49,316 nt of DNA from Pseudomonadota bacterium. GTDB lineage: Bacteria; Pseudomonadota; Gammaproteobacteria; Xanthomonadales; SZUA-36. This document shows positions 7,238 to 15,584 of the stretch, in pieces. The stretch's first letter is position 1. Each line of letters opens with the position of its first letter. The position numbers and the translations under genes were made by a program. Where the stretch lies: assembly GCA_015222805.1 (NCBI GenBank), contig JADFVZ010000061.1:1-49316 (forward strand), given 5' to 3'. The notes under the pieces are model-generated. The model worked only from the letters and a program-made list of their open reading frames with translations. It did not search any database and had not been told where the DNA came from.

Positions 7238-8753
7238 AAAGATCAAATTTAATCCCCTGTGCCAACGGCAGGTCGAGGGACCAGTTGATGGTGTTTGTCT
7301 GCCGGCGCATGTAATTTTTCCAGGCATCGGAGCCGGACTCACGACCGCCACCGGTTTCTTTTTCACCACCGAAAGCACCACCGATTTCTGCCCCGGAGGT
7401 GCCAATATTGACATTCGCAATGCCGCAGTCTGAACCGCTGTAAGAGAGGAAGATTTCAGCATTGCGCAGATCACGGGTAAATATTGCTGAGGATAAACCC
7501 TGGACTACATCGTTTTGCATTGCTACTGCTTCTGCCACTGTTTTAAACGGTATGACATATAAAATAGGCGCGAAGGTTTCCGACTGGACGATATCCCAGT
7601 GGTTTTCTGCTTTGATGAGTGCGGGTTTGACGAAGCAACCGGTGTCACCCATTCGTTCACCACCGAACAGAACCTCGCCTCCCTCAGTACGGGCAGAGGC
7701 TACCGCATCGAGGAAACGCTGAACCGCAGCTTCATCTGTTAACGGACCCATCAGAGTGGATTCATTCAGCGGGTCGCCGACACTTACCTGGCCGTAGGCA
7801 GCTACCAGTTTGTCGATGACAGTTGAATAAATATCCTCATGTACGAATAGCCTGCGGGTAGAGGTGCAGCGCTGTCCTGCAGTGCCAACTGCTCCGAAAA
7901 CAACAGCTGGAATAGCCAGTTTCAGATCGGCTGACTCATCAATGACCAGGGCATTATTACCGCCAAGCTCCAGCAGGCTTTTACCCATGCGGGCAGCAAC
8001 TTTGTTACCAACACCACGACCGATCTCGGTTGATCCGGTGAATGAAATCAGGTTGACACGCTTGTCTTCAACAAACTTTTCAGCCAGCTGGTGACCATTT
8101 TCCATAAAGGAAAGGAAGATGGGCGGGAAGCCGTTGGCTTCCAGGGTTTCATTGCAGATGTTCTGTACAGCAACACCGCAAAGCGCACCTTTTGGTGAAG
8201 GTTTCCAAATGCTGATATTGCCGCAAATAGCTGCCAGGAAGGCATTCCATGCCCACACTGCAACCGGGAAATTAAATGCAGAAATAATCCCGACCAGGCC
8301 GAGCGGGTGCCATTGTTCATACATGCGGTGGTCCGGGCGCTCAGAATGCATCATCAAACCGTAAAGCATGCGCGACTGGCCAACGGCGAAATCACCGATG
8401 TCGATCATTTCCTGGACTTCACCATCGCCTTCAGCTTTGATCTTGCCCATTTCCATAGCCACCAGGCTGCCCAGTGCGTCTTTTTTATCACGCAGGGCAT
8501 TGGAGACCAGGCGGATGGCTTCACCGCGTTTCGGTGCCGGGATTTTGCGCCATTCGGCAAAAACCTGTTGCGCGTTTTCAATTACACGATCGTAGTCAGC
8601 TGCAGAAGCACTATAAACTCGTGCGATGATTTCCCCAGTTGTCGGGTTGATTGACTCGATAATGCCGGCGTCTGTTGTGTCTGACCATTCACCGTTGCCA
8701 AAATAGGCGCCGGGGTTATTGTCTTTAATACCTAGTTGTTTCATGAAATCCAT
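7236..8753 (-). CDS. amaB: ALDH7-type aldehyde dehydrogenase (L-piperidine-6-carboxylate / 2-aminoadipate semialdehyde dehydrogenase)
   Basis: A 505-residue NAD-dependent aldehyde dehydrogenase of the antiquitin (ALDH7) type, expected to oxidise 2-aminoadipate 6-semialdehyde (in equilibrium with piperideine-6-carboxylate) to 2-aminoadipate in lysine or pipecolate catabolism. Visible motifs are the active-site [11 protein letters not shown] and [12 protein letters not shown] segments, the general-base glutamate in LELGGNNA, and the catalytic cysteine in GQRCTSTRR. The C-terminal run [20 protein letters not shown] and the ending [11 protein letters not shown] are hallmarks of this subfamily. 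The ATG at 8753 is preceded by AGAGGA at good spacing. The TAG stop codon uses two bases of the adjacent MITE. With gcdH in the same window this suggests an aminoadipate-glutarate route; the substrate is inferred from family. Confidence 0.88.
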   Translation of the reverse strand: MDFMKQLGIKDNNPGAYFGNGEWSDTTDAGIIESINPTTGEIIARVYSASAADYDRVIENAQQVFAEWRKIPAPKRGEAIRLVSNALRDKKDALGSLVAMEMGKIKAEGDGEVQEMIDIGDFAVGQSRMLYGLMMHSERPDHRMYEQWHPLGLVGIISAFNFPVAVWAWNAFLAAICGNISIWKPSPKGALCGVAVQNICNETLEANGFPPIFLSFMENGHQLAEKFVEDKRVNLISFTGSTEIGRGVGNKVAARMGKSLLELGGNNALVIDESADLKLAIPAVVFGAVGTAGQRCTSTRRLFVHEDIYSTVIDKLVAAYGQVSVGDPLNESTLMGPLTDEAAVQRFLDAVASARTEGGEVLFGGERMGDTGCFVKPALIKAENHWDIVQSETFAPILYVIPFKTVAEAVAMQNDVVQGLSSAIFTRDLRNAEIFLSYSGSDCGIANVNIGTSGAEIGGAFGGEKETGGGRESGSDAWKNYMRRQTNTINWSLDLPLAQGIKFDL

Positions 8754-9055
8754 GGTTTGTCCTCTAATGAGATGCTTTAATGTTCGGAATAGTGATTGAT
8801 GGTTAGTGTTTTTAGCCCTGAATTATCGCATTTACTGTCTTTTTTTGCTAGCTGACCCACCAGATTGACAGGCTTGAATACTGTCTTAAGTGACCCAAAA
8901 TAATCTACTTGCCGTGTTATTCTTTGCGCGGTATATCTAAATCAAATTAATAAATTCGGATTTTGATCAATTTGTTCGGATTTATACGAACTATCCGGTC
9001 CTGCCGGTGTCTTTCAAGTGACGCCAGCAGGCCTACAGCAATCAGGAAGGCTTGA
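8754..9055. other. 302-bp divergent intergenic region between amaB and rpoE
   Basis: This AT-rich spacer carries the start signals of two divergent genes. On the rpoE side there are two exact direct repeats TTCGGATTT at 8955-8963 and 8975-8983, spaced exactly 20 bp (two helical turns). The second lies just upstream of a possible sigma-E promoter. No small gene or RNA was recognised. Confidence 0.6.
8987..9014 (+). promoter_or_regulatory. Candidate sigma-E autoregulated promoter of rpoE
   Basis: CGAACTA (8987-8993), a 15-bp spacer, then GTCTTT (9009-9014) resembles the sigma-E pattern GGAACTT-N15-GTCTAA (5 of 7 and 4 of 6 matches). It lies 42 bp upstream of the rpoE start, and sigma-E genes are commonly self-activated. 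This is inferred from pattern only. Confidence 0.4.
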
Positions 9056-9700
9056 ATGGGCGGTAACAAGGTAATAGACAAGTCTGAAAAAGAACTCAAT
9101 GAGAAAGTTGAGCAGCAGAAGAGCGATCGTCAGATCGACCAGTTGCTGGTTGAGCGGGTTCAAAAGGGCGATAAACAGGCTTTTGATTTGCTGGTGCTGA
9201 AATACCAGAATCGAATAATCAACCTGGTTTCGCGTTTTGTTTCAGATTATGCCGAGGCGCAGGACGTTGCCCAGGAAGCTTTTATTAAGGCTTACCGTGC
9301 GATTGAACGCTTTCGCGGTGACAGTGCGTTTTATACCTGGTTGTATCGGATTGCCATTAACACGGCAAAGAATTACCTGGTTTCCCGGTCGCGACGGCCG
9401 CCGACATCAGATGTAGATGCCCACGACGCAGAGCAGTATGCGACCGATACCAGGTTAAAAGACCGGGATACTCCGGAACGTGAACTGCTGAAGGAAGAGA
9501 TTTCAGAGATGATTAACTCGACCATCCAGGAGTTGCCGGAAGATTTACGTACCGCCATCCTGTTACGTGAAATGGATGGCATGAGTTATGAGGATATTGC
9601 GGTAACCATGAATTGCCCGATTGGCACAGTTCGTTCGCGGATATTCCGTGCCCGTGAGGCGATTGATGAAAAACTCGAGCCGTTATTATCGAATGATTGA
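9056..9700 (+). CDS. rpoE: RNA polymerase sigma-E factor (RpoE/AlgU)
   Basis: A 214-residue ECF sigma factor that directs the envelope-stress regulon. Region 2 (LVERVQKGDKQAFDLLVLKYQ, then AQEAFIKAYRAIERFRGDSAFYTWLYRIA) and region 4 (LPEDLRTAILLREMDGMSYEDIA, then CPIGTVRSRIFRARE) are nearly those of E. coli RpoE and Pseudomonas AlgU. The N-terminus is about 20 residues longer and lysine/glutamate-rich. The ATG is preceded by AGGAAGG at 5-base spacing. It is followed by its anti-sigma gene rseA, but 213 bp of DNA including a full-length MITE separates them, so coupling between sigma and anti-sigma synthesis may be weaker than usual. Confidence 0.96.
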   Translation: MGGNKVIDKSEKELNEKVEQQKSDRQIDQLLVERVQKGDKQAFDLLVLKYQNRIINLVSRFVSDYAEAQDVAQEAFIKAYRAIERFRGDSAFYTWLYRIAINTAKNYLVSRSRRPPTSDVDAHDAEQYATDTRLKDRDTPERELLKEEISEMINSTIQELPEDLRTAILLREMDGMSYEDIAVTMNCPIGTVRSRIFRAREAIDEKLEPLLSND

Positions 9701-9722
9701 TTTAGAGAAACAAAGCAGTGTA

Positions 9723-9886
9723 AGGAGCCTGTCGGATTTAACATGATCTACTGCGGAAAAGCCGAGTTTGGCCAGATTTACCGCTCTTTTAGGTTACACG
9801 CGATAACATATTATACTTAAAAGATCGAAAAACCTGGCTCAAATATGCTTTCCCTCGTTACGATCGGTCAAACCCGACACGCTCCT
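9723..9886 (+). mobile_element. MITE-like repeat, full-length copy 2
   Basis: A 164-bp element with terminal inverted repeats aggagcctgtcgg (9723-9735) and the complement of aggagcgtgtcgg (9874-9886), one mismatch. Its outer arms of about 55 bp on each side are nearly identical to the 7075-7237 copy and the centre is more diverged. It sits between rpoE and rseA, ending 27 bp before the rseA ATG. It encodes nothing. Confidence 0.78.
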
Positions 9887-9913
9887 GGCAGAAACTGCAG
9901 GACAGAGAATGGT

Positions 9914-10639
9914 ATGAACAAGCAGAATAATAATTTCCCTGAAGGTTTTCAGACGGAAGATCTCTCAGCATTTATGGATGGCGAAATGCCCAGTGATACT
10001 AGTGTGTTCCTGCTGCGCCGGATAAGCCACGAGGATAGCCTGGGTCAGAAATGGCAGCGTTATCACTTGATTCGGGATGTTATCTGCCGCGAAGATGTAC
10101 ATTTATCGAGCAGCGAATTCTGTGATTGCATCCGCCAGCGATGTGCAGATATGGAGGCTGATATTGCAACTGGTGCTGTACTTGAACAGGCTGGAAACAG
10201 TAATCGTTGGTTCAAACCGGTACTCGGCCTGGCGATGACAGCTGCTGTGGCATTTGTTGCAGTGACCTCGGTGCTTGAGCAACCCTTGAATGATCAGGGT
10301 TCTCCTGCCATATCCGCAGATTTACAGGCGTTGGCTGTAACGGCCGGACGTCCAGACTTTGTTACCCCCGAAAATCCGTTGATTACCCCAGCCAGCGGAA
10401 TGGTAATGCCGGCCAGTGGCGTATCCACCGGTGGAATGAGTTCAACTTACCCGCTTATTCCGGGTAATAGCGAAACGACCACAGCAGAATATCTGTTCAG
10501 GGATAACCAGCTTGAAGGTGATGTAGGCCGACCAATTTTTATTCTTGCCCAACCGCAAACGTTAAGTGGTTTCATTTTGCTTGCACCACAGTTACGAAAA
10601 GCAGTCAAGAAAACTACAGCAGATGCGAATTCGCAGTAA
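9914..10639 (+). CDS. rseA: Sigma-E anti-sigma factor RseA/MucA
   Basis: A single-pass inner-membrane protein of 241 residues whose N-terminal cytoplasmic domain should hold RpoE inactive until regulated proteolysis. The anti-sigma domain spans about residues 15-75 (LSAFMDGEMPSD, then WQRYHLIRDVI); one hydrophobic segment follows at about 98-120 (WFKPVLGLAMTAAVAFVAV) and the rest is a periplasmic tail. A longer open frame starts at 9845, but that part lies inside the MITE; the ATG at 9914 gives the family N-terminus. The next gene is rseC rather than rseB, and the gap holds a truncated MITE, so RseB protection of this protein is not evident from this locus. Confidence 0.88.
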   Translation: MNKQNNNFPEGFQTEDLSAFMDGEMPSDTSVFLLRRISHEDSLGQKWQRYHLIRDVICREDVHLSSSEFCDCIRQRCADMEADIATGAVLEQAGNSNRWFKPVLGLAMTAAVAFVAVTSVLEQPLNDQGSPAISADLQALAVTAGRPDFVTPENPLITPASGMVMPASGVSTGGMSSTYPLIPGNSETTTAEYLFRDNQLEGDVGRPIFILAQPQTLSGFILLAPQLRKAVKKTTADANSQ

Positions 10640-10662
10640 GATGAATTCTGGATGCTGACCTG

Positions 10663-10728
10663 GGAGCCTGCCGGATTTAACATGATCTACTGTTTTCCCT
10701 CGCTACGATCGATCAAAGCCGACAGGCT
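10663..10728 (+). mobile_element. MITE-like repeat, internally deleted copy 3
   Basis: A 66-bp version keeping only the ends: gggagcctgccggatttaac on the left and ctacgatcgatcaaagccg followed by acaggct on the right, with about 95 bp of the centre missing. It occupies most of the 95-bp gap between rseA and rseC and ends six bases before the rseC GTG. Confidence 0.75.
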
Positions 10729-10734
10729 AATGGG

Positions 10735-11229
10735 GTGATTGAGCAGCAAGGGCAGGTGGTTCGGCTGCAGGCTGAAAATGCCTATGTGCGTGTCGGTGCA
10801 ACAACCGGCTGTCCCACCTGCGAGTCAGGCAAGGGCTGTGGCGGTGGCATATTTGCCCGCCTGGTGCCTAAAAAGCCGGTAACCCTGGAAGTGCCAATTT
10901 TAACTGACAGTCCCCGTGTTGCTGTTGGCCAGCAGGTTATGCTGGGCTTGCCGGATGTTTTTTTCCTGCGTTGGACCGGGGTGATGTTTGGCCTGCCACT
11001 GTTATTCGGACTTGCGGCTGCGGGCCTGGTTCAATGGGGCCTGAATACGCGAGCCGCTGGTGCCAGTGCTTTTACAATTGATATACTGGTATTACTTTCT
11101 GCCGTCCTGGCTGCAACGGTTACTTTGTTGCTGATTCGCAGGCGGGCAGAATCAATGTTGCAGGGAGTCAGGCAATTACGCCTGTTGTCCATATTGCCAG
11201 GCTCTGGATGCTCTAACAATAAGGCTTGA
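10735..11229 (+). CDS. rseC: Sigma-E regulatory inner-membrane protein RseC/MucC
   Basis: A 164-residue SoxR-reducing/RseC family membrane protein. The N-terminal domain carries the conserved cysteine set GCPTCESGKGCGGG (about residues 24-37), typical of RseC and RsxC-associated redox-linked proteins. Two transmembrane helices follow at about 82-102 and 113-133. The start is GTG, right after the truncated MITE; the in-frame sequence upstream is repeat, so the element probably reshaped the leader, and only a weak AGG from the repeat end could act as ribosome binding site. Its role in the operon is a mild modulator of the envelope-stress response in known systems; function here is inferred. Confidence 0.85.
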   Translation: MIEQQGQVVRLQAENAYVRVGATTGCPTCESGKGCGGGIFARLVPKKPVTLEVPILTDSPRVAVGQQVMLGLPDVFFLRWTGVMFGLPLLFGLAAAGLVQWGLNTRAAGASAFTIDILVLLSAVLAATVTLLLIRRRAESMLQGVRQLRLLSILPGSGCSNNKA

Positions 11230-11326
11230 GTTCAGTGCTGAAATTTATTCTCCCCTGATTGAACTTTTCCTATCCCGATGCTGCCCATATTGAGTCGATT
11301 CATTAACTATTAAGAAGGATTGTTAA

Positions 11327-12766
11327 ATGCCCAAACGATTTTCCCCCCAACTCACAATGCTGCTGGTATTTTTATTTCTATTTCCCGTGGTATCGAATGC
11401 TGTGGTAAGCCCTGGTTTACCCGATTTTACTGACCTGGTTGAGGAAGTTTCACCAGCAGTGGTCAGCGTAACCGTGACACTTTACGGTGAGCCCGCCAGC
11501 CGTGGACAGGAAGAAATGCCGGAAATCTTTAAACGGTTTTTCAATATTCCAGAACACCGTGGCCGCGACGCTGATCCGCGTCAGGGTCAGCCTGGGCAAC
11601 AGCGCTTCCGCCCGCAACGGCAGGGTGGTGGTTCAGGTTTTATTATTTCTGCAAATGGTTATGTGGTTACCAATCATCACGTGGTTGAAAATGCCGACAA
11701 GATCGTTGTCAAACTGGCAGATAACCGTGAGTTTGAAGCAAAATTAGTTGGTTCAGATGCACTGAGTGATATTGCCTTGCTCAAAATTGACGCAAGTAAT
11801 TTGCCAATTTTAAGCCTGGGTGATTCAGATGAGCTCAAACGCGGCCAGTGGGTGATCGCAATTGGCTCACCCTTTTCGTTTGAACAGAGTGTTACCGCCG
11901 GTATCGTCAGTGCTAAGGGTCGGGCAAATGGAGCGCAGCAGTATGTGCCATTTATCCAGACTGATGTTGCCATCAATCGTGGCAATTCCGGGGGGCCACT
12001 GCTCAACCTGAAAGGTGAGGTTGTCGGGGTAAATTCCTGGATACTGAGTTCCGGTGGAGGATATATTGGACTGTCTTTTTCGATCCCGGTTAATGTGGCT
12101 AGCCAAACGATTGAGCAGTTGCGGGATCACGGAAAAGTTTCACGCGGTCTACTCGGAGTTGGTATCGAAGGTGTTCAAACTGAACTTGCAGAAGTCCTGA
12201 AGCTGGACCGCCCTAGAGGTGCACTGATTAACCGGATTGAAGATGGCAGTGCTGCTGACAGGGCAGGACTGGAAGTCGGTGATGTTATTCTGGAATTCAA
12301 TGGACAGCCTATTGAGCGTTTTTCCGAACTGCCCCCCCTTGTTGGTGCGACGCCGCCAAATACGAAAATACAGCTGTTATACAACCGTTGGGGCAAGCAT
12401 AAAAAACTGTATGTGAAGCTGGATGAATTGCCGACCGATTCAGTAGCGGCAGAGGACGATGCCGCAACCGGGACTGGCCTGAGTAATACCCTTGGCTTGA
12501 TGGTCAGTGGAATCGATGAAAACCTGCGCAGGCAGGGCGGACTACCGAAAGGTGGTGTGCTGGTGGCTGAAGTCGAGAGTGAAGCTGCCTGGCGTGCCGG
12601 TATTCGCCAGGGTGACATTATTATGCGGGTCAATCAGGGCAAGGTTTCATCACTGGCAGATTTTAACAAGCTGGTTAAATCTGTGAGGGCAGGTGATACC
12701 GTTGCTTTGCTGGTCGTGCGCAACGGAAGCCCTAATTTTGTTGCCTACCAGACGGAAGTTAAATAA
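11327..12766 (+). CDS. mucD: Periplasmic serine protease/chaperone DegP-family, MucD
   Basis: A 479-residue HtrA/Do family protease that degrades or refolds damaged envelope proteins. Residues 1-25 are a signal peptide. The trypsin-like domain has the triad H118 (TNHHVVEN), D148 (LSDIALL) and S221 (GNSGGPL). Two PDZ domains follow at about 265-360 (GLLGVGIEGV onward) and 385-475 (LGLMVSGIDE onward). A glutamine/arginine-rich linker of about residues 75-100 precedes the catalytic domain, in the place of the DegP LA loop. It is the last gene of the sigma-E cluster, as in Pseudomonas algU-mucABCD. The ATG has AAGGA about seven bases upstream. A strong terminator lies 101 bp downstream. Confidence 0.94.
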   Translation: MPKRFSPQLTMLLVFLFLFPVVSNAVVSPGLPDFTDLVEEVSPAVVSVTVTLYGEPASRGQEEMPEIFKRFFNIPEHRGRDADPRQGQPGQQRFRPQRQGGGSGFIISANGYVVTNHHVVENADKIVVKLADNREFEAKLVGSDALSDIALLKIDASNLPILSLGDSDELKRGQWVIAIGSPFSFEQSVTAGIVSAKGRANGAQQYVPFIQTDVAINRGNSGGPLLNLKGEVVGVNSWILSSGGGYIGLSFSIPVNVASQTIEQLRDHGKVSRGLLGVGIEGVQTELAEVLKLDRPRGALINRIEDGSAADRAGLEVGDVILEFNGQPIERFSELPPLVGATPPNTKIQLLYNRWGKHKKLYVKLDELPTDSVAAEDDAATGTGLSNTLGLMVSGIDENLRRQGGLPKGGVLVAEVESEAAWRAGIRQGDIIMRVNQGKVSSLADFNKLVKSVRAGDTVALLVVRNGSPNFVAYQTEVK

Positions 12767-12805
12767 TTCCAGGCCTAATACCTGAATTACCTCGCACCAC
12801 TGGGG

Positions 12806-12811
12806 TATAAT
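12806..12811 (+). promoter_or_regulatory. Candidate -10 element in lepA leader
   Basis: An exact TATAAT stands 114 bp before the lepA ATG. No good -35 is visible at 17 bp, so this is only a candidate. If used, the transcript would start near 12818 and pass through the hairpin at 12868-12901. Confidence 0.3.
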
Positions 12812-12867
12812 CAGGTTTTATCCGGCCAAGGCGTAAGCCGAGTTAATGATTGCCGGTCAAATCAAAC

Positions 12868-12906
12868 GCCACTGGTGCCTGTTTAGTGCAGGGCCGGTGG
12901 CTTTTT
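12868..12906 (+). terminator. Terminator / possible attenuator before lepA
   Basis: GCCACTGG (12868-12875) pairs with CCGGTGGC (12894-12901) with one G-U pair, and CCTG/CAGG extend the stem inside; TTTTTATATT follows. It ends mucD transcription. It also lies downstream of the TATAAT at 12806 and only about 20 bases before the lepA start, so it could act as a leader attenuator. Confidence 0.75.
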
Positions 12907-12924
12907 ATATTGAATAGACTTCAG

Positions 12925-14730
12925 ATGGACCAACAATACATACGTAATTTCTCCATTATCGCCCATGTTGACCACGGCAAATCCACCCTGGCTGATCGAT
13001 TTATTCAGGTGTGCGGTGGTCTCAGTGAACGTGAAATGGAAGCCCAGGTGCTCGATAGTATGGATATCGAGCGCGAACGTGGCATCACAATCAAGGCCCA
13101 GAGTGTAACCCTTCACTACAGTGCCGAAGATGGCCAGGTGTTTCAGCTGAATTTTATTGATACCCCCGGGCATGTTGATTTCTCCTATGAAGTTTCCCGT
13201 TCCCTGGCCGCCTGTGAGGGTGCGCTGCTGGTAGTAGATGCAGCACAGGGGGTTGAAGCCCAGAGTGTTGCTAATTGCTATACAGCGGTTGAGTTGGGGC
13301 TGGAAGTGTTGCCGGTGCTGAATAAGATCGACCTGCCTTCTGCTGATCCGGAAAAGGTGAAGCAGGAAATAGAGGATATTATTGGTATCGAAGCCAGCGA
13401 TGCACTTGAAGTAAGCGCAAAAACAGGATTGGGAATAAATGCTGTTCTCGAAGCCCTGGTAAAAAAGATTCCGGCACCAACAGGTGACCGTGAGGCTCCC
13501 TTGAAAGCCCTAATTATTGACTCCTGGTTTGATAACTACCTGGGTGTGGTTTCACTGGTTCGGGTGGTTGACGGGCGGATGCGCAAAGGCGATAAGATCC
13601 AGGTCATGTCGACCAAACAAAACCACCTCGTGGATCAGGTAGGCGTGTTTACTCCCAAGCGTGAGGTTAAGGATGTACTGGAGGCTGGTGATGTGGGTTT
13701 TATGGTTGCCTCTATCAAGGACCTGCATGGCGCACCGGTAGGTGATACCCTGACATTAGCAAGGAATCCTACCGCACAGGCATTACCCGGTTTCAAGGAG
13801 GTCCAGCCACAGGTCTTTGCCGGGCTATTCCCAACCAATGCTGATGATTACCCTGATCTGCGTGAGGCGCTAGAACGACTCCAGCTCAATGATGCATCAC
13901 TGCAGTTTGAACCGGAGACATCCGTTGCCCTCGGTTTTGGTTTCAGGTGTGGTTTCCTTGGCTTGCTGCATATGGAAATTGTGCAGGAACGCCTGGAACG
14001 TGAATACAATGTAGACCTGATCACTACCTCACCAACCGTCATCTACGAAGTACTGCAGACAAGTGGGGAAATCACCCACCTTGAAAGTCCGGCGCAGTTG
14101 CCGGCGATAAATAAAATCGATGAAATTCGTGAACCTGTCATCCGTGCAGATATACTTGTGCCGCAGGATTATGTGGGCTCAGTGATTGGTCTGTGTGAAG
14201 AAAAACGTGGTCGTCAACTGAATATGCAGTTTCTCGGAAACCAGGTTTCTATCCATTATGAATTGCCGATGTCCGAAGTTGTGCTGGATTTCTTTGATCG
14301 ACTGAAATCTGTTTCCCGGGGTTACGCCTCCTTCGATTATCATTTCCTGCGATTTGATGCTGGTCCCTTCGTGCGTGTTGATATTTTAATCAATGCGGAA
14401 ATCGTTGATGCGCTCTCCCTGATTGTCCACAGGGACCTGTCGCAACGGCGTGGCAAGGAATTAGTCAGCAGTATGCGTGAACTTATTCCGCGGCAAATGT
14501 TCGATATAGCTATCCAGGCAGCGATTGGTGGTCATATTATTGCCCGCAGTACCGTTAAGGCTTTAAGGAAAAACGTAACGGCTAAATGTTACGGTGGCGA
14601 TATTACCCGCAAAAGAAAATTGCTGGAGAAACAAAAGAAGGGGAAAAAACGCATGAAGCAGGTCGGAAGTGTACAGATTCCCCAGGAAGCCTTCCTTGCC
14701 GTATTACGCACTGATAACAAGAAAAAATAA
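12925..14730 (+). CDS. lepA: Elongation factor 4 (back-translocating GTPase LepA)
   Basis: A 601-residue ribosome-associated translational GTPase. The G1 motif AHVDHGKST is at residues 13-21, followed by the switch [10 protein letters not shown], the G4 NKIDLP and the LepA-specific C-terminal domain ending in a lysine-rich tail ([18 protein letters not shown]). The frame is open back to 12850, but the family start [18 protein letters not shown] fixes the ATG at 12925; the sequence upstream is terminator hairpin. The gap of 11 bp to lepB implies an operon, the usual lepA-lepB pair. The ribosome binding site is weak. Confidence 0.97.
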   Translation: MDQQYIRNFSIIAHVDHGKSTLADRFIQVCGGLSEREMEAQVLDSMDIERERGITIKAQSVTLHYSAEDGQVFQLNFIDTPGHVDFSYEVSRSLAACEGALLVVDAAQGVEAQSVANCYTAVELGLEVLPVLNKIDLPSADPEKVKQEIEDIIGIEASDALEVSAKTGLGINAVLEALVKKIPAPTGDREAPLKALIIDSWFDNYLGVVSLVRVVDGRMRKGDKIQVMSTKQNHLVDQVGVFTPKREVKDVLEAGDVGFMVASIKDLHGAPVGDTLTLARNPTAQALPGFKEVQPQVFAGLFPTNADDYPDLREALERLQLNDASLQFEPETSVALGFGFRCGFLGLLHMEIVQERLEREYNVDLITTSPTVIYEVLQTSGEITHLESPAQLPAINKIDEIREPVIRADILVPQDYVGSVIGLCEEKRGRQLNMQFLGNQVSIHYELPMSEVVLDFFDRLKSVSRGYASFDYHFLRFDAGPFVRVDILINAEIVDALSLIVHRDLSQRRGKELVSSMRELIPRQMFDIAIQAAIGGHIIARSTVKALRKNVTAKCYGGDITRKRKLLEKQKKGKKRMKQVGSVQIPQEAFLAVLRTDNKKK

Positions 14731-14741
14731 CAGGGGTTCAA

Positions 14742-15539
14742 ATGAACTTTGATTTTGCTAAAATCCTGACAATTCTCACCCTGGTTGCCGGCTCTGTCTG
14801 GTTGCTGGATAAGTTATTCCTCAAGCGTGGGCGTGTCGAGAAGGCTCGGCAGACCAATACTGAATACAGCGAGCCCATGCTGATTGAGTGGTCGGTTTCA
14901 TTATTCCCGGTATTGTTATTGGTCCTTATCGTCAGGTCATTTATTTTTGAACCCTTTAAAATCCCATCCGGCTCAATGATTCCAACTTTGCACATAGGCG
15001 ATTTTATTGCGGTCAATAAATCCGCCTATGGCCTGCGCCTGCCGCTACTTAATACAAAGATTTTTGATGTTGGGGAACCCGAACGGGGTGACGTTGCAGT
15101 GTTTCGTTACCCAAAAGATCCATCAGTCAACTATATTAAACGGGTCATCGGTGTTCCCGGTGACAAGATTGTTTACCGAAATAAACACCTGTTTATTAAC
15201 GGTGAGTCGGTACCGTTGGAAGCCATGGGCAGTTACAGTAAAGCCGATACAAAATGTGGTACCCCGCGTTCCGGAGAAGTGCGTTTTATGGAAAGCCTCG
15301 GCGGTGTTGAGCACGATGTGCTGATTCGCAATGGTTGGGGTAATTCACCGGAGCAAAGTGTTACCGTGCCAGAAGGAATGTATTTCATGATGGGGGATAA
15401 CCGAGATAACAGTAACGATAGCCGCTTTTGGGGCTTTGTACCGGAAGAAAACCTGTTGGGCAGGGCAACTTATATCTGGATGAGTTTTGATTCCCATGCC
15501 TGCGTTGATCGCTCACGTATAGGTGAAGCAATCCGTTAA
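14742..15539 (+). CDS. lepB: Signal peptidase I
   Basis: A 265-residue inner-membrane serine protease that removes signal peptides from exported proteins. Two N-terminal membrane segments (about residues 5-24 and 49-68) precede the periplasmic catalytic domain. The nucleophile S78 is in PSGSMIPTL and the general base K133 in YIKRVIG; GDNRDNSNDSRFWGFV is the conserved box E. AGGGG lies five bases before the ATG. It follows lepA closely and is followed by DUF4845 and rnc. Confidence 0.97.
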   Translation: MNFDFAKILTILTLVAGSVWLLDKLFLKRGRVEKARQTNTEYSEPMLIEWSVSLFPVLLLVLIVRSFIFEPFKIPSGSMIPTLHIGDFIAVNKSAYGLRLPLLNTKIFDVGEPERGDVAVFRYPKDPSVNYIKRVIGVPGDKIVYRNKHLFINGESVPLEAMGSYSKADTKCGTPRSGEVRFMESLGGVEHDVLIRNGWGNSPEQSVTVPEGMYFMMGDNRDNSNDSRFWGFVPEENLLGRATYIWMSFDSHACVDRSRIGEAIR

Positions 15540-15584
15540 ACAAGCTATTATAGAGACGGGATAAGGACAAAACGGGGAAATATC

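Noticed and set aside
9845-9913. N-terminal extension of rseA from the ATG at 9845
   Set aside because: These codons lie mostly inside the MITE copy; the family N-terminus begins at the ATG at 9914.
11262-11300. TGAACTT upstream of mucD as a sigma-E promoter
   Set aside because: The -35 matches, but no acceptable -10 occurs at 15-17 bp spacing.
12850-12924. N-terminal extension of LepA from 12850
   Set aside because: It runs through the terminator hairpin, and the conserved LepA start is the ATG at 12925.
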